Shown in pieces: positions 43,961 through 57,489 of a stretch of DNA of 64,000 nucleotides. Position numbers and translations under genes: made by a program. The DNA is from Bactrocera neohumeralis. Lineage: Eukaryota > Arthropoda > Insecta > Diptera > Tephritidae. The notes beneath the pieces were generated by a model. That model searched no databases. It saw only the letters and a list, made by a program, of their open reading frames with translations, and was not told the DNA's origin. The stretch covers positions 12,672,144 through 12,736,143 of the forward strand of contig NC_065920.1 in the NCBI RefSeq assembly GCF_024586455.1. The letters run 5' to 3'. Within the stretch, counting starts at the first letter, position 1. Every line of letters starts with the position of its first letter.

Positions 43961-45399
43961 CCACTTTTTAAGGCAAGAGAAAGAAGTTTACATATTGATG
44001 AGTTGCATATAATAACAAATTTCGTTCATGTTTTATTATTTAAGCAAATTGAAAAGCTATTACCTATAGTCAACCATTGAGGCATTCGTGAGAGCACGAG
44101 AAAGCAGTAAAAAATTCAAATTTTATGTGAAGTTATTATTTGAAAAAAAAAAATACTATTTATTAAAATAAAAATTGCTTGAAGTTGATAAAATCGATTT
44201 TATGTCTTTTCAATGAAGACTTTGTTTACTTTAAATAAGCTTACGCTTGACTTTCATATGTTTTTAATTGAATATATTTTTTAAAGCTTTACGTTTTACC
44301 ACTGAAATTTTCATGCAATTGATATTAAGCTATGATAGAATAGTTTTTGCTCGAGTAAAATCGCTTGACTTTTTTAGAGTTTTCTTAAATGTTTGATAAA
44401 TGTACAGCATCTAACTTGCGAACTGCCATAACTGCTGCTTGAAGGTATATATTTGAAGTACGTATTATTGAAGTAGTATTTCTACCACATACATACATTT
44501 ATATCAACGCACAGCAAAATAATACAACATCACTTTTCACAAGTTTACAGGCGAAGGAAAATCGTTAGAATATTGAGAAAGAAGTTGAGTTTCAGTTATA
44601 AAACGGTTATCACACAGTCATATTGAAAAAATTTTAAGTTTTGGTTATAAAATGGTTATATATTGGTTATTATATTATATCTGACAGCGATTTTCGATTT
44701 TTTTTTATGATATTTAGGTGGCGATGTGTTTATGTAGGCACTCCTATCTACAAAATACCAAAATCTGAATATATTTTGCAGTTAACTTTCATTTATGCTG
44801 CGTACAAAAAAAGACATATTTTATAATCTTTTAATTTCCTCGAAATTCTTTATGAATAAACATATGCGAAGCACTCGATTTGCTGCCTTTTTATTGTGAC
44901 TGTAAGGCTTCAATATTGTTTCGAAAAACTGGTCTAAAATAATGCTTGAAAATGTCATGCTATAGTAATGAAAAATAAAATTGCACATAAATCGGCTTTT
45001 ATATATTTATAACAATGTTTAGTAGTGTTTAGTATGGCTGTCATGGAAACAGTAGTTCGTGTCTTAACAGGAACTGCCATGTGAAAGTTGTTTTCACAAA
45101 ACTTTTGATTTAAAGCAATACTGTTAATGTTATGTAAATATGCAGTATTTATGTTGTTCAATATTTTTAATTACCGAAATATTTTTATATCGTTTTTGCT
45201 CTTGCTGTGATAATGAAAAGCGGTGCAAATGCTGCTTTATAATCTTGAATTCTAGCTTGAAAGCCGAGCATATTTTCCTATTAATTATGCTATCAGTGCA
45301 GTTTTGGCTATTTGAATCTATTTTTATTTGCTTAATTATTAAATATATTGCTTTTAGATTTTTTTAGACAAAAAAAAGCTTAAAGATTTTGAAAGTTGC
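43961..45399. other. AT-rich intronic DNA, no gene seen
   Basis: No recognised repeat or coding pattern; short open frames are rich in Phe, Ile and Tyr as expected from AT-rich DNA. Confidence 0.45.
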
Positions 45400-45995
45400 G
45401 CATACGCCTCGTGGTACTTTTAATATTGCAAGCAATTGTTGGAAAATTGACGTGTTGATATCAGCTAGAATATTATTTCACATACATATATTTTTATAAA
45501 AATATGTTGTCTAACAACGCTATTCAATTAATCAAAAAACTTGTGAATAAAATGTTACTCATACGCCGTGGTACCTAAAAATATAATAGTACACACTTTC
45601 TAATGGTGGAACAAAAATCAGCTCTCCTCATGATTACTCTTTGGTTTTGCGCACTCAAAAAATATGTTGCGTATCAACAGTGCGGTTAGATTTCGTAACA
45701 ACTACCGTAGCTTAGTGCATATGTAATTATTGAAAACAATATTTAATTGCCTTCAGATCCCATATAATACTTATACTGACATGTTTGCAAGCGTGATTTT
45801 AGTTTTTAGTGAGCTATGCTTGATTACAATTACCTATAAAGCCAGGATTATGCCATCCAAGCAATCAAAGCACTTGTGAGTAAAATGTTACTCATACGCC
45901 ATGTTACCCAAAACTACTACACACTTTTCATACACACCTTTTTTCAATGATTGAACAAAAATCAGCGCTCCTCATAATTTTTCTAAAGCCCTCCG
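45400..45995. repeat. ~335-bp direct duplication
   Basis: ACTTGTGAATAAAATGTTAC then TCATACGCC at 45540 and ACTTGTGAGTAAAATGTTAC then TCATACGCC at 45871, each followed by ACAAAAATCAGC...CTCCTCAT (45612 and 45956). A third partial unit begins at 45400 (GCATACGCCTCGTGGTAC). Confidence 0.8.
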
Positions 45996-46539
45996 CACCT
46001 TTTCCATCGAAGTTGCATTGAGTAGGGACGCAAGCAAAGCTTTTGCATTGTTATGCAAATAAAGCCAGCAATGCAAGGAGTGAATAAATAAATATAAATG
46101 CTTTGAGCAACACGTTGATAAGTCACTGCTTTGACATAATTGTTTGTGAAAATCCTTTTCATTGATTTCAAAGATGACTTTATGACTTTATAACTTTTTT
46201 TTTGTCGATAAACAAAATTATGAAGTTTATTTTCGCTTTTGCCAGCGACACTGTTGCTTTATTTATAGCGCTTTGAGTAAAAGTGTTGGGCAGGTAAGAG
46301 TGAGTGTGTTGGTGTGGTACGGCAGATTGATTAAAAAATCATAAATGTCATTGAGTCAGGCTATGTGATATTAATTACTAAAACTTTTGACTTTCGTGCG
46401 TTTGTTGCTGAGAAGATATAAAGCAGTTAAGCCGCAATTTTGTCTTTTTTATGTTTTGTTTCCGTTGAATGTGACAGTGACATAATATTAAATACATTTA
46501 CTATTTTTAATAAGATTTGTGTACACCTTAGTAGTGCGA
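45996..46539. other. intronic DNA, no gene seen
   Basis: Nothing recognised apart from short AT-rich sequence. Confidence 0.4.
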
Positions 46540-47770
46540 ATGGTAAATAATCGGCACTGATTAAAAGACGCCTAAAAATTGGAGAAAATTGATAATATTT
46601 AAATACTTATAACTTATCGAACGGTTTAAGAAAGTAAAGTTAAGAAACTACAAATACTCGATGCACACGATTTCATTAAGAAAAAAGCAAAGACATTTCT
46701 CTGTTTTTAGCAACATCTTTTGGCGTTCAATACAACAGTTTAAGAAAGCAAAGTTAAGAAACCCCAGCATACTTTTCGTTTTTAGCAACATGGCCAGTTC
46801 AATGCTAAAGTTAACGAAAATGCTCATATTTTCATAATCAGACTTCAAACTTCTCTATGAATTTTCAAAATAGTTATCACAAACAATTTAAAGAAAATAT
46901 TTTGTAAATCTTGTCAATTGCGGAGCAAAAAGGTGTTGAAAGTTGACGAAGAAAATTGATCATATTTTAGGACTTAAAACTATTGTACGACATAAGAAAA
47001 TAAAATTAAAAATATTATAGCTTTTTTCAGCAAATCTTTAGCATACTTTTCGGTGGCCAGTACAAAAATTGACGAAAATGCAGATCTTTTCGAAAAAATT
47101 AATAATAATAATATTTAAAAATTAATTTGAATGAAGTTCTTTTTATGGCTTGTTGCAGTAATTATTTAAAACAATTTTTTTGGAAATTTTTAAATATTTT
47201 TCTAAAAGTTTTAAAGATTGAAAAAAAATTTTCAGTTTTATGTACGGAAATTTGTAGCATACTTCTTGGCGTCCAATACTAAAACTAACGAAAATGCAGA
47301 TCTTTTCGAATAAATTAATAAAAATATTTGTTAAAAAATCAGTTTGAATGAAGCCTACTTTATGCTTTGAAGAAGTAATTATGCTAAAGAAATATTTTTT
47401 TAATTTAAATCGTATTGGATTTTAAACTCTATATCAAAAGTTTTAAAGGTTGATCAAGAAAATTGATTAAACATTTTAAACTTTTGTACGGCAAAAGAAA
47501 ATAATGCAAAACAAGTTATTGAGTTTTTAGCAAATTTGTTGCCTACTTTTCAGCGTCAAATTCCCAAGTTAACAAAAAAGCATTTTTTTTCGAAAAAAAC
47601 TCAATTTTTTTCAATTTTTAGCGAAATTGTAGCCTACCTTTCGGTCTCAAGCTTACTCAATTTAACGTAAACGCAGATCTTTTCGAAAAACCGTAACCCA
47701 GATGAAACTAAAACTTTAATTGTTTGTTAAAAATCAATTTCAGAAAAGGCACATTTATGTTTTGTCAAAA
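46540..47770. repeat. ~220-270-bp diverged tandem array
   Basis: About five units, each with GCATACTTTTCGG- or GCCTACTTTTCAGCG-type starts (about 46767, 47041, 47258, 47540, 47632), followed by AACGAAAATGCAGATC and TTTTCGAAAA, a T-rich run, then GAATGAAG and GTAATTAT. The start motif is a relative of the one at 1731 and 8088. Confidence 0.75.
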
Positions 47771-50104
47771 TAATTATCGCAAAAAAAATGTTTGAAAATA
47801 AATATTTTAAAAATCTTTTAAATTGTATTTCGAAAAGATTCCAGGAATAGTATTTCAAGCCAGAATTTCGCCTTGCATCCGCACGCAATCAACTGGCACT
47901 CCTCGCTCCCCGCTTGTGTGCGCAAAAACAGCGAACATTGCAGTTTTAATTTTCATCCTTCGGCGTTTTTGCATACTTTCGGGCGTTGTTGGCACAAAGC
48001 TGCGTGCGTATTTGTACACATGGATATTGAATAACGTACCATGGCATCTGCACAATGGCTGAGCGCGAATGAAACAAAACAAAAACGGCAAATAACTCAA
48101 AAGGTTACGGCAACGAGCGAAGCGCAGCAACGGGAAAGACGAGTGCGGCGAATGAAAGACGAGCGCAGCAACTTTTGCTTCAATTTCCGTCAGCGCTGTG
48201 TTGCACACATTGTTTTACCTGCGATTTTTTGTGTTAACGCTGTAGCTGTTGTTGTTATTATTGCTTTTTGTGCTATAGTTGCTGCTGCTGTTGCTGTTGC
48301 TATTGTTGTGACTGAGCGCATTTGGCTGCGAACACAATACGGCTCGATGCCTTGCGGTAAATCAGTAGAAACGGAAAATCACTGATGAAGAAATGCCAGC
48401 GCAAGCAGTTGAATGCTGCGCTATTGTTGTTGCGGCAGATAAAACACATTACAACAACAAGAAAAGAATGCAACAAAAACTGCAACGCAAGCAATATGAG
48501 CGAAATGAGCGCAGTCAGCACACAAGTGCGGCGTGCAATGGAAAACTCTTGTAATGAGCTTTGAGAAAACGCGCTGGGGTTGTCGAGACTCGATGGTTTA
48601 ACAAATGGCAAGGCGGTGGCAAGGTTACTCTTCACACACACACACACAATACATACATACCACAAATATAATGAAGATCAAGCGCGAGTTTTTTGCATTT
48701 CACCTATTTAACAGCGACAAGGGCGCTTCGATTGCATATCAACAGCCAGTTGCCGGGGCGTATGAGTGATCTTAATTCGATTGCAATGTAATTTCACTTG
48801 CAACTGCTGCATAATTCAGGTGGCAACAAATGCTAGCAACAGCATCAGCACAAATAACGGTGTAACGATGTTTACTTGCGCGCATACTTTATGTGCAATT
48901 TCCTGCTTGCTGGCAAGCGGTTACCTTTAGTGCCCCACTTAACCCAACGCCAACGCTGGCTATTAGCAACACACCAGCACACACCCTGTATCTCTATGCA
49001 GCAGCATGCCGCTGCCGCTCGCCGCCAACCACAATAATTTTCTAATTTTCCGCGCTTTTGCAATCTGAAGTGGAATTTTCCACATGCATTCACATGATTA
49101 CAAGCGGCAGCAGTAGCAGCGAGGCAGCGGCAGCGACAGCAACTAGTGCAAACACGCAATATGTTCGCGCTGGGGTGGCAAGTAGCAGTGGCGCAGTAGT
49201 AAGCGGTACTAACAAATAATAATAATATAGAATGTGCCAAGAAGCTGCTGCTGTGGGCGACCCCACGAATGCCTGACATAGCCTGGCATGGCCAGGCAGC
49301 GGAGCAGCGAACGCCAAACCTCAATCAGCAACCAACCGACGCCAGTTGCGGGCATAGTCCCCAGCGCGGTGGCATTGCTTAGCAACGACTTTGTTGTTGT
49401 TGGTCGCAGCAACAACCACAATAAGGCAAACCGCAGCCGGCATGAAAATTTCCAGTCACTACACATTATTAGCGCAGCAAGCGCGCTTTGACCCAGCCCT
49501 GCCGCTACCGCTGCCCCAATACCTCGGTGGCTCGGTGTGGGTTGGTGTTGCTTGTTGGCCCTGCCGCATGCCCAGCACATGAGGTGGCGTAATTTCAAAA
49601 TTCAATGGGAAATCACTTGAAAATGCAATTAATTAAAAAGGATTTGTAAGCGATGCAGCCGATACGTTGCCAGCGAGCGGTGAGCTGCACACTTGCGACG
49701 GCAAGATGCAGAAGGGTTGGCAGGTGGACTACATGAAAAGATTTCAAAAAAAGCTTTTAAGCGGGCGAAGTTGTAGTTTTTCTCATACACAAATACACAC
49801 AAGGATATGAGTCAAACACTTGCAAGCTTATATATATATGTAGTTGCATAGCGAAGCGAAGTGTTGGTGAGCGCAAAAGAAAGAGAGTTGAAAAATTTTA
49901 GCGGAAATCAGCACAAAAGGCCCACAGCTTTTCGTGTAAATATGTGAACAAAAGATTTCGACTTGCTGCTGAGTTGAGTTTTGGCTAAGTGCGGCAGTGA
50001 GTGCAGAAAAATCAGCCTCGATGTGAAAAAGTTCGAAATATTATAGTAAAAAAAGGTTATTAAACGGCTTTTCATTTAACAAGACGAGAGAGAGGGAGTT
50101 TTGT
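47771..50104. other. GC-richer intronic island
   Basis: 47850-49700 stands out as GC-richer and repeat-poor apart from imperfect GTT/GCT trinucleotides (48238-48310). Several overlapping open frames of 110-150 residues exist on both strands, but they are Ala/Cys/Arg-rich, lack domains and lack splice context, so I do not call genes. A short GC-rich inverted repeat (CCTGGC-ATG-GCCAGG) is at about 49280. This is a good candidate for enhancer-bearing intronic DNA. Confidence 0.4.
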
Positions 50105-50945
50105 GCATTTAAACATGCCAAATATCGTGAAAATATTTTTTCAAATAAAAATAGTTTTCAATATGAGGACTTGCGGTTGCTCTATTAATTTGTATGGCAG
50201 CTATATGCTATAGTGTTCCGATCGGAGCAATTTCGTCGGAAATTATAGAAATGCCTTGGAAAATAATCTGCGCTGAGTTTGGTGAGGATATCTCTCAAAG
50301 TTAAAAAGCTTTGCATAAAAAATTTGATTTTGTTAGATCAGTTTGTATGACAGCTATATGTTATAGTGGCCCGATTGGAAGAATTTATTTGAAAATGGTA
50401 GATATACCTTGGAGAATAATCTGTGCTGAATTGTGTGAAGATATCTCGATATTTTCTATACGAGAACATGACTTTGATTGGTCGGTTTGTATGGAAGCTA
50501 TATGCTATAGTGGTCCGATCGGAACAATTTCTTAGAAAATTGTAGATATACCTTGGAAAATAATCTATGCTAAATTTGGTGAATCTACTTTGTTAAATAA
50601 AAAAGTTTTTCTTACAAGGGCCTGATTTTGATCAGTCAGTTTGTATGGCAGCTATATCCCATAGTGATCCGATTTCTACGATTCCATCATATGAGTAGCT
50701 TTTAGGAGGGAAAAAATTTGTGAAAATTTTCAGCTCGATATCTCAGAAAATGAGGGACTACTTTGCACATATCCAGATGAAGAAGGGAAAAGACATACCC
50801 AGAGCGCTTAAGCTCGTCATTTATATACACACTTTTTATGATCTCCTATAGTATGTCTTTTTTTTATCATATATGTACAATATCATATATGTACAATACA
50901 AACTTCTGCGCAAACTTAATATACCCTGTTCAGGGTATAAATATT
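50105..50945 (+). mobile_element. ~154-bp-monomer dispersed element with full tail
   Basis: Head missing. Monomer cores near 50190, 50340, 50487 and 50640 (about 150-bp spacing). The tail is the best in the window: GAAAATTTTCAGCTCGATAT, CTCAGAAAATGAGGGACTAC, GCTTAAGCTCGTCATTTATA, GCGCAAACTTAATATACCCT. It ends in the palindrome TATACCCTG-TT-CAGGGTATA near 50921-50940. Confidence 0.88.
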
Positions 50946-52889
50946 AAAAATAACCAAAAATTTTTCATATTACCCACATAGCTCACTTTTCGGCATTTCA
51001 GCAGTTATTTGAAACAGAACAGTGTAAAATAAAAAGTGTTCTTCTATCACTTATTATATATGTACATATACACCCACACATACATATTTGACGCGGAATT
51101 TTATGTCGAATTTCAAATAATTTGTTAACCTAGTTTTCCAACAAACTATCGACGCCGCTCGCCATTGCTGCCTCTACAACGAATGCTGTCACCACCTAGC
51201 TGTATTTATAAGCATAAAAACTGTTTAGTTGCACATATATATAACATATTTTATGCCAAATAATTGGTCTCATTTTGATGTGAACACGCTTTTGCATTTC
51301 ATTCATTACGCTCGTCAATTTGGCTGCAATGAAACCAAACACGCGTTTAATTGAATCGTCATATTGACGGGTTTGACGCGCGCGTCGCGTTCGTAGTTTG
51401 TGGCGGCGTTTTAGGCGCTTAACCCAGTTTCGATTTCGATTTCAGTTATTATTTCGATTCTCTGTACTTCACTCAACATACCTTATTGCTGTTTTTAGCT
51501 TGAATATCGAAGTGATTGACGTCGCTTATAATTTTATATGAGCAAAGTTAGGAAAGGAGGGCAACGATACTAGATATTATGGAAAGTACTATTTTCTGTT
51601 TTGTTATAGTTGGCTTAATTAACGAACTAATCATTAGCACACAAAATTTAGGTCGCTTAGAGAAGGAGAGTCATGACACTTAATGTTGATCGAAAATATG
51701 TGAGATGGTAAATTGTGGAGAAGCTCTTATTAGTGAGGTGAGGTGCATTAAGCCTTCGCGTGGAAAATATATCAAAAATGAGGCGAATTTGAGTTTTTTC
51801 TTAGAAAAAGTGCAATAATTAAAAAAAAACTATAATTATTCTTTTTGTTTATAATCCAGCGTATTTCTGCAATTGTAACAGCGTTGCTCTCCCACTTACA
51901 TAATTCCGCTTTCTTCCTTTCATTATTCATAATTTTCTTTCGAGCTCACACAATATAAAAGATGCAAGATAAAAGTCAGCCGCGCGCATTTCCCTGCGCC
52001 TGCAAGCCAACACAAAGACATGTTTGCTTTGCTTGCCAAGGCGGATGGTGAGCCTTGACCCTGAAGACTGCGCAGTTAACGCAGCCGCCAAGATGAATAA
52101 AGTCTGTGTGTGTTTGTGTAAATTAGGTGGTAAATCTCCGTAGACAACGGTAGCGTCGGTGCGTAGATGTGAAATGGCATGAATATTTATAAAACAATAA
52201 ACAACAAGAACAACAAAACCAACAGTAAAACAGCGACGAAAAGCCTCCACACACTGACATTTGCATTCGCTTATAAAAACCAACAACAATTGTATTGGCA
52301 GCGAGCATAGAACAATGCCTGTGTGTGGGCACATTAGCGTTGGCCTCATTTCATATTAAAATTGAAACGCATAACTGCCACAAGCAGTCGTAAGCGTGGT
52401 GGCAAATGCAGATTTTCTGTTTTATGTATGCCTAGATATGTATGTACAGTTTGCATGGTACGCGTGTATTGGCTCGTTTTTAAATAGGAGTTTAATGTGA
52501 AAAAATAAATATGCAACAAATGATTGGATTTACGAAGCTTCACCATATTATTTTTGAAATATTAAAAAAAAAACTTTTATGTTTTCCTACATAATAAAGT
52601 TATTTTAAAAAGCATTTATATATACTTTTAAAAAAAAAAGTTCCTTCACACATTTTTGTTCATATTTTCTGGTTGTCGGTCTGTAAATACATATTTTTGG
52701 CTGCTGGTATAAAACGGTAGACTTCCAACATGCATTTTAATTATTTTCTAATACATTTTGGCGTTAGTTCCTTTAAATTTAAATGGAACCAACCAGATTG
52801 CATACCTCTTGGCGCTAAAGCAATGCTGAAAAGATGTTAAACTGAATATGAATTTTTTACATTTTTTTATAACCATTTTGGGAAATTTT
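50946..52889. other. intronic DNA, no gene seen
   Basis: 51140-51430 and 51960-52420 are somewhat GC-richer. Motif GCATACCTCTTGGCGCTAAA at 52800 resembles the unit start of the 46540-47770 array. No coding sequence supported. Confidence 0.4.
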
Positions 52890-54200
52890 TCTTTGGCGGT
52901 CAATAAAAATTAACGTCGACAATTGACATATCGAAAGTTTTCGATATTATATATACATAAAAAAACAAAAATCGATGTATCGGTAATTTTATCGAAAATG
53001 TTTATATGAATTTAACATAACTAAAAGTTAAACGAATTTTTACAAGCAAAAATTACGCTCAAAAAACGATTTATCTATAAATTTAATCGAAAATCGATTT
53101 ATCTTTAGTTCGATATTTTTATCGAAATTTTTATCGAATTCAAGTCAATATTGATAGCCAAAAATCTATCGATCGTAAACATTAAGGACTTTATCAATTG
53201 AAGAAAAAATATCATTCTATTTTTTCCACGTCCTAGTTATGTGAGTTTTAGATGACGTTAAAGTAAGTGAAATAAGTTAAAGAAGTAAAATAATAGTACA
53301 AAATGGATATATCGATAATTTCATATATTATGTACATATATAAAATATTACAAACATAAATCGATTTATCAAAAAGTTATCAACAATTTTATCGAAATAA
53401 AATAAAATCAACATACTATAAATGTAAGACCACCGAATTTTTACTAACAAAAAAAAAAAACGATAAATTTATCAGATGAATTTATTAAAGCTCGAGTTAA
53501 TAAAAGTCTTATTACATATTATGTATATAAAATGTTACAAACATAAATCGATCAAAGCTATCAAGAATTTGATCGATATTTTTATCAAAATATTGGAATA
53601 AGGTCATTACCGAATTTTTACTAATAATATAAAGAAAGTATTTATTGATAAATCTATCGATAATTTATCGATACTCGAGTTAATAAAAGCTTCACTACAA
53701 TTTATGTTTGTATATTAAACTCTGCAAACACAAATCGATTTATCGACAAAGTTATCAACAATTTTATCGATATTTTTATCGAAAGTATTAAAATAAAGTT
53801 AACAAAAATTTAAGACTATCGAATTTTTAATATCAAAATAAAAATATATCGATAAATAGATTTATCGACAAAGTTATCAACAATTTTGTCGATATTTTGA
53901 AAAAATATTAAATCGATTTATCGACAAAGTTATAAAATTTTATCGATATTTTTAACGAAAATATTAAAATAAAAAACAAATGTAAGACAATCGTTTTTTT
54001 ACTATAAAATAAATATATCGATAAATGGATTTATCGAAAAGAAACAATATTGGCGATATTTTATCAAAAATATTAAAAAAAAGTCAATGTCGATATAAAA
54101 AACAGAATGTTTTTAACCAAATAATAAAAATATTTTTCGATAAATTTATCAGATGAATATATTAATACTCGAGTTAATAAAAGTCTCCCTAATAAAATTT
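52890..54200. repeat. CGATA/TATCGATA-rich satellite-like array
   Basis: Diverged ~185-bp units (AAATCGATTTATCGACAAAG, TTATCAACAATTTTATCGAT, ACTCGAGTTAATAAAAG) with unit starts near 53357, 53539 and 53731 and less regular flanks. The motif TATCGATA, a palindrome, occurs repeatedly (for example 53310-53317), and CGATA in either orientation appears dozens of times. TATCGATA is the known DREF/DRE site and CGATA the core bound by BEAF-32 in Drosophila. Confidence 0.8.
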
Positions 54201-56149
54201 TGTAGGAGAAGCTATGGATATCAAGCACTTTATGGCGAGTTATTAACTTTTGTACCCATTTATTAATGCAAATGAGTCGTAAATACAACATTTAGCCAGT
54301 TGCTATGGCAGCCGTAAAGTGCTACGCAGCTTCCAAGCAAACTTTGGAACTCATACGAGACAATCAAACACATTTGCATACAAATTTTGCTGCATTTCAT
54401 AAATGCTGCACATATGTATAAGCGACCGCGGTTGCGACTAAAAACGGAAGTGAGAAGGCGCTGTTGACGAAAGCCATTGTGTGCAGAGTCCTGCCAACTT
54501 AGGCGACTGAAATTGCAGTAATGGCACTGCATGCCTTGCACGGCTGTGAACAGACATGCGCATATACTTAACTCATACATATATGTAAGCTGGTATATAT
54601 ATACATATATATACTTGTAATATAAATATATGTGTATGAATTAGGTATGTATGGATGTGTCGTTGAAAATATTTCAGCGTGAGTTTTTAAATATGCATTT
54701 AGGCGCGCTTGTTCAGCAACCAGCAATGCCAGTGTTGAGTGGCAGACATCAGCGCACATTGTTGTTTTCTTTATTGTTGCTGTTAACTGCCGCATGTGGC
54801 GTCATGCTTTGACGAAGCAATTTAAATGCATCATTTAGCTTGCCACATGGTTGTTGCAATTTTCTAATGTGTGTTGTTGTAAGTACCTACACGTTAACAG
54901 CCGTTAGCCGCACATCAAGGATATTAGAAAAAATGCAAAATAGAAAAATACCAACGCATATTTGGTTGCACGCACTCGTTGCAACTTTCCTCATTTAATT
55001 TTTGCGCCGCAGCAATGGCCGCTTTGTTGTAATATTTCGTTATTATACAATTTTCCAATTTATTTTGTTTGCATATTTTCTATAACGCACACGCACTTGG
55101 CGGTGGATGGATGGAAAACTTGCCGTTAGGCGAGCGCGGCGCTGCGATTTGCCACCAATGCTGCTCATTATGCGTTGCATGCAACGTAATTACCACGCGC
55201 TTGCAGTATCATGTCTGCGTAATAACAAAAACTGCCATGGCAACAACAACAGCAACGCATGCCAGCGTACACACAGCGCTGCAGCAATGCGCAAAGGCAG
55301 CGCTATGTTGCAAGCATGGCGACGCGGAGCGCCCAATGCAAATTAAGTAGAGAGAAAATAGCGTGGGCGGATGAGAGGTAGGCAAGAGCAAAAATAGTGA
55401 CAGTAAAAAGCGCAGCTTTGCGAGCGCCGGAGGCCCGAAGGCAACGCAAGTCCCACATGCAACGCTGTGACTTTATGAATGTGTGTGTGGAAGTATGTGT
55501 GCGTTAGTTAATGGCGGTGGATAGTTGATATGAGACGCGCTGATTGCTGGTAGCAGCGCGCTTTTGCAAATGCCAGCGCACCACTAAGCGCTCACCCACA
55601 TGTCCTGCTTGTTTAAGTCACTTTTAACTACCGTTACCCGCTCAGCGCCGGTTGTGAGTGCTGCGGAGACATGATATCATCATAAGCTGCAGGCTATAAT
55701 GACGGCGCGCAAAAAGCAATGGAGAGGCGGCGTTCGTGACAGCCAACCGGCATGCAATTGTATTAGAGCTCGTATATGTATGAGCGCGCGCTTGTAGATG
55801 TGTATCGATGAATGTGCGCTTGTGTGCGTGTGTTCATATATGGGTTGTGTGACTCTGGCAACGCGCTAAGCCTGGCAATGCTGAGTTTCATTTGAATCTG
55901 CTGATCAGAGGGAATTTCTTCATGAATATAAAAATATATATGTTTTTTCCATTAGAAATGAAGTGTGTATAGGTGCATTTGACTGCCGTTGCAAGCAGAA
56001 GAACGCTGCAGGCGAAAACATATTTAATTAGCATGCGTTGGCATATCGATGTTATGAATTTTAAAATATTATTCACAGGAATCGCGCTTCACTTTTTACG
56101 GCTTTCAATGTAAACATGCTGTTTTTGTAAGTTGCAGTAGTAAAGCCGT
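54201..56149. other. GC-richer intronic island
   Basis: 54660-55880 is repeat-poor and GC-richer (GCGC-containing, purine/pyrimidine mixed), with scattered CAACAA tracts. Open frames near 55069-55350 lack recognisable domains. No gene called. Confidence 0.4.
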
Positions 56150-57300
56150 CGGCTTGGGGGTGTGTAAAGTAACGTTCAAGCCGAAGGTCGGTAAAAGCTC
56201 TCTTGTCACTTAGGACTAAAGGACTATCAATCTCTCCTCATTTCTAATGGAAAGGCTAGAGAGACTCATGGACTTATTAGGGGTCAAATTCCAAGGAACG
56301 GGCTATTAAGTGCTCAGCATGCATACTTAAAGACTATGCTGTGGTTACCCTTTTGGTTATCGAGGAGACGTTCAAAAACATTCCTGTACGACTCAAAGCG
56401 ATTATTGGAGCTCTTAATAAGTTTGAGGACGAAGCTAATCTCAAGCACTTCTCCTTTGCTGCAGAACGGAGTAGAGAAGTGCAGGGGTACTTCAGAAAGT
56501 AAATAGGGGAATCCTGCACGGTAGCGATTTTTCTCCTTTGCTCTGGGTCCTAGTACTGAAAGACCTTTTGAAGGAACTTGAGGAACGAGGCTGCCAGGTC
56601 ATTGTCTACGCAGATGATGTAGCTCTCTTGCAAAAAAGAACAGGGTAAAGTACTTGGGGCTTATACTTAAAGCCGGTATCTGTCCTCACTTGAAATAGCA
56701 ACGAGCTACTTCAACATCAGACTGGTTTGGGTACCGGTTCATCGCGAAATCGCTGTCAACTGCACAGCCGACGAGCTAGTTAGAGGAGGTTTACATATTA
56801 ATAGGAACGAGTTGGATCTTCAATGGCATCCGGCTTTCCAGCATTTCACCAATTGACCCGCGCTAAGCAGGCACTAGTCGTCGACCGGCTCCTATGCGTT
56901 TATAAAATCACTTAAGCCTAGAGTAGAAATACCGGAAATTTTCCGCGCTATTAACTCTTAGCAAAATTCATATTGTCGCATTCGTAGGGATTATTACTGA
57001 ACAATGTCCATCAGAAAATCCTGCGGTAAGTCAGTCTTGACGGATGCAAGTAGTCAAAGTTATATGGAGAAGGGCGTGGTGTAATCATCAATACACTTTT
57101 TCCTCCATTGCCAAGCCTATAAAAGAAGTATCTCGACAGTTTTACCTTCGGCGAACAAGGAGACAAAAGTTGTCGAACTGACATTGGCCGTCTCAACAAA
57201 TTTATCATCGGCTGAAAGCACTTCGTTGATTTATGAGGGTCATTATGAGCTTTTATGAAGGAGTTTTATGTATCACTTCTTAACCTAACCTAAACTAAAC
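56150..57300 (+). pseudogene. degraded LINE with RT active-site and RNase H relics
   Basis: Reads VTFKPKVGKSSLV near 56171-56212, SFLMERLERLMDLL near 56240, VNRGILHGSDFSPLLWVLVL then CQVIVYADDVALLQ near 56500-56630 (the YADD catalytic motif intact), then directly VWVPVHREIAVNCTADELVR near 56728-56785 (RNase H). An internal deletion joins RT to RNase H. The end near 57290 has CTTAACCTAACCTAAACTAA. Non-functional. Confidence 0.82.
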
Positions 57301-57489
57301 AGTTATTTTTAAAATCCATGCAGCTAACTAACTTAGTGTGTAAATTTCATGCGGGCTATTCGAAAGAAGAATCCAGAAATACGCCACCAAAAATGAGGTT
57401 AAGTCTCCAAGCACGAGAAGAGACAGGATAGATGTTTAACTTTTAGACTTCCTTCTATTTCTCTTGGGGTTTGGGTGAAGTAAAATGAT

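Noticed and set aside
48041..49598. Overlapping open frames of 110-150 residues on both strands
   Set aside because: Compositionally biased, no domain, no consistent start or splice context; explained by a GC-richer island with fewer stops.
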